Source: Flectonema sp. DT1601 (lineage: Eukaryota; Euglenozoa; Diplonemea; Diplonemida; Diplonemidae). From it: a stretch of 64,000 nucleotides of DNA. Position 1 is the first letter of the stretch. Every line of letters begins with the position of its first letter. The stretch spans positions 310,001-374,000 of the forward strand of contig OZ025826.1 in assembly GCA_964019425.1 (NCBI GenBank), in the 5' to 3' direction. The position numbers were made by a program, and so were the translations under genes. A model generated the notes under the pieces. That model did no database searches and had not been told where the DNA came from. It was given only the letters and a program-made list of their open reading frames with translations. Shown here in pieces: positions 63,693-64,000 of this stretch.

Positions 63693-64000
63693 GTCTGCTT
63701 TGGGTCCGATGGCCCTTCCACCACCAGCGTTTCCGTCCTCACCACGACGACGAAGCGGCACTGTAGGTCCTCTGCCATGACCTGTAGGGCCAATGCATCG
63801 CCCCAGCATCCATCCTCTTCCAACGCCCTCGCATATACTCCGAATGCGTCCGCGTCCTGGAAGAAGACCTCGAACCTTTCCCTGTTCTTGGTCAGGTATC
63901 CTGCCGTTCTCCTGCGGAGCTCTCCATGTCTGCCCTTCCACCCCTCTGGCGTCTCTAGGAGTTGGCACACACTCCTGAACAGGCAATTCCCATCCCCAAT
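63693..64000 (-). CDS. OTU-type cysteine protease domain fragment
   Basis: The frame enters from the right edge. GDGNCLFRSVCQLL is the OTU catalytic D-G-N-C motif; RRRTAGYLTKNRERFEVFF and EEDGCWGDALALQVMAEDLQ (the conserved W-G-D-x2-x-L-x2-A block) follow, then RFVVVV. The catalytic His region would be further on but is replaced by repeat A, entered in phase as KQTLNFDKVGS. OTU domains occur in some LINE proteins; given LINE1-like GC-rich composition, this is probably part of such an element. A host deubiquitinase fragment is the alternative. Confidence 0.75.

Overview
This window comes from a nuclear genome, most likely a unicellular eukaryote (protist). It carries host genes with short spliceosomal introns (69-113 nt, GTATGY at the donor, YAG at the acceptor), a nucleoporin-like FG protein, a GRIP-domain golgin, the ribosome-biogenesis WD40 protein DCAF13/SOF1, and a eukaryotic tRNA-Asp. 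I cannot place the lineage from sequence alone. The genes are compact and nearly all on the minus strand. Composition shifts sharply: the first 8.4 kb is GC-rich, and the rest is AT-rich with many long A/T runs.

The left part (1-25 kb) is the gene-bearing portion. It holds the 5' 2,787 codons of a giant secreted protein that runs off the left edge, a protein combining PDZ-like domains with FG/GQQ repeats (9.0-13.6 kb), an unrecognised 325-aa protein (14.6-15.6 kb), two head-to-tail 5'-truncated copies of an RNase H-bearing LINE that stop about 20 bp before a tRNA-Asp gene (16.0-19.1 kb), a GRIP golgin (19.2-20.6 kb), DCAF13 (21.1-22.6 kb) and a zinc-ribbon protein with predicted coils (22.8-25.0 kb).

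The right part (26-64 kb) is a deep nest of mobile elements and satellite DNA. A hAT-like element (26.4-28.0 kb) leads into arrays of a 110-150-bp minisatellite (family B), whose units consist of short perfect stem-loops separated by A/T runs. Three Mutator-like elements (MULEs) with matching 9-bp target duplications sit in B arrays. One encodes a full-length transposase, and one carries a fragment of 28S-type LSU rRNA. Beyond them lies a 21.7-kb block (36.8-58.5 kb) bounded by inverted copies of a subterminal sequence (E/E') holding an ordered series of GGTATCTC motifs. Outside E and E' are oppositely oriented B arrays and then oppositely oriented copies of a dispersed repeat (A), so the ends mirror each other over about 32 kb. 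Inside are two RLE-type or related non-LTR retrotransposons (LINE1, minus; LINE2, plus), nested MITEs and several copies of a short LTR-like element (C). The window ends inside an OTU-protease reading frame.

Three observations deserve most attention. First, repeat A enters three unrelated reading frames in phase, carrying its own splice-donor-like sequence, and in two of them coding resumes in frame after an AG acceptor (introner-like behaviour). Second, hairpin satellites B and D share layout and loops but differ by paired, compensating changes in their stems. Third, the A-B-E ... E'-B'-A' mirror arrangement suggests the ends of a very large inverted-repeat element.
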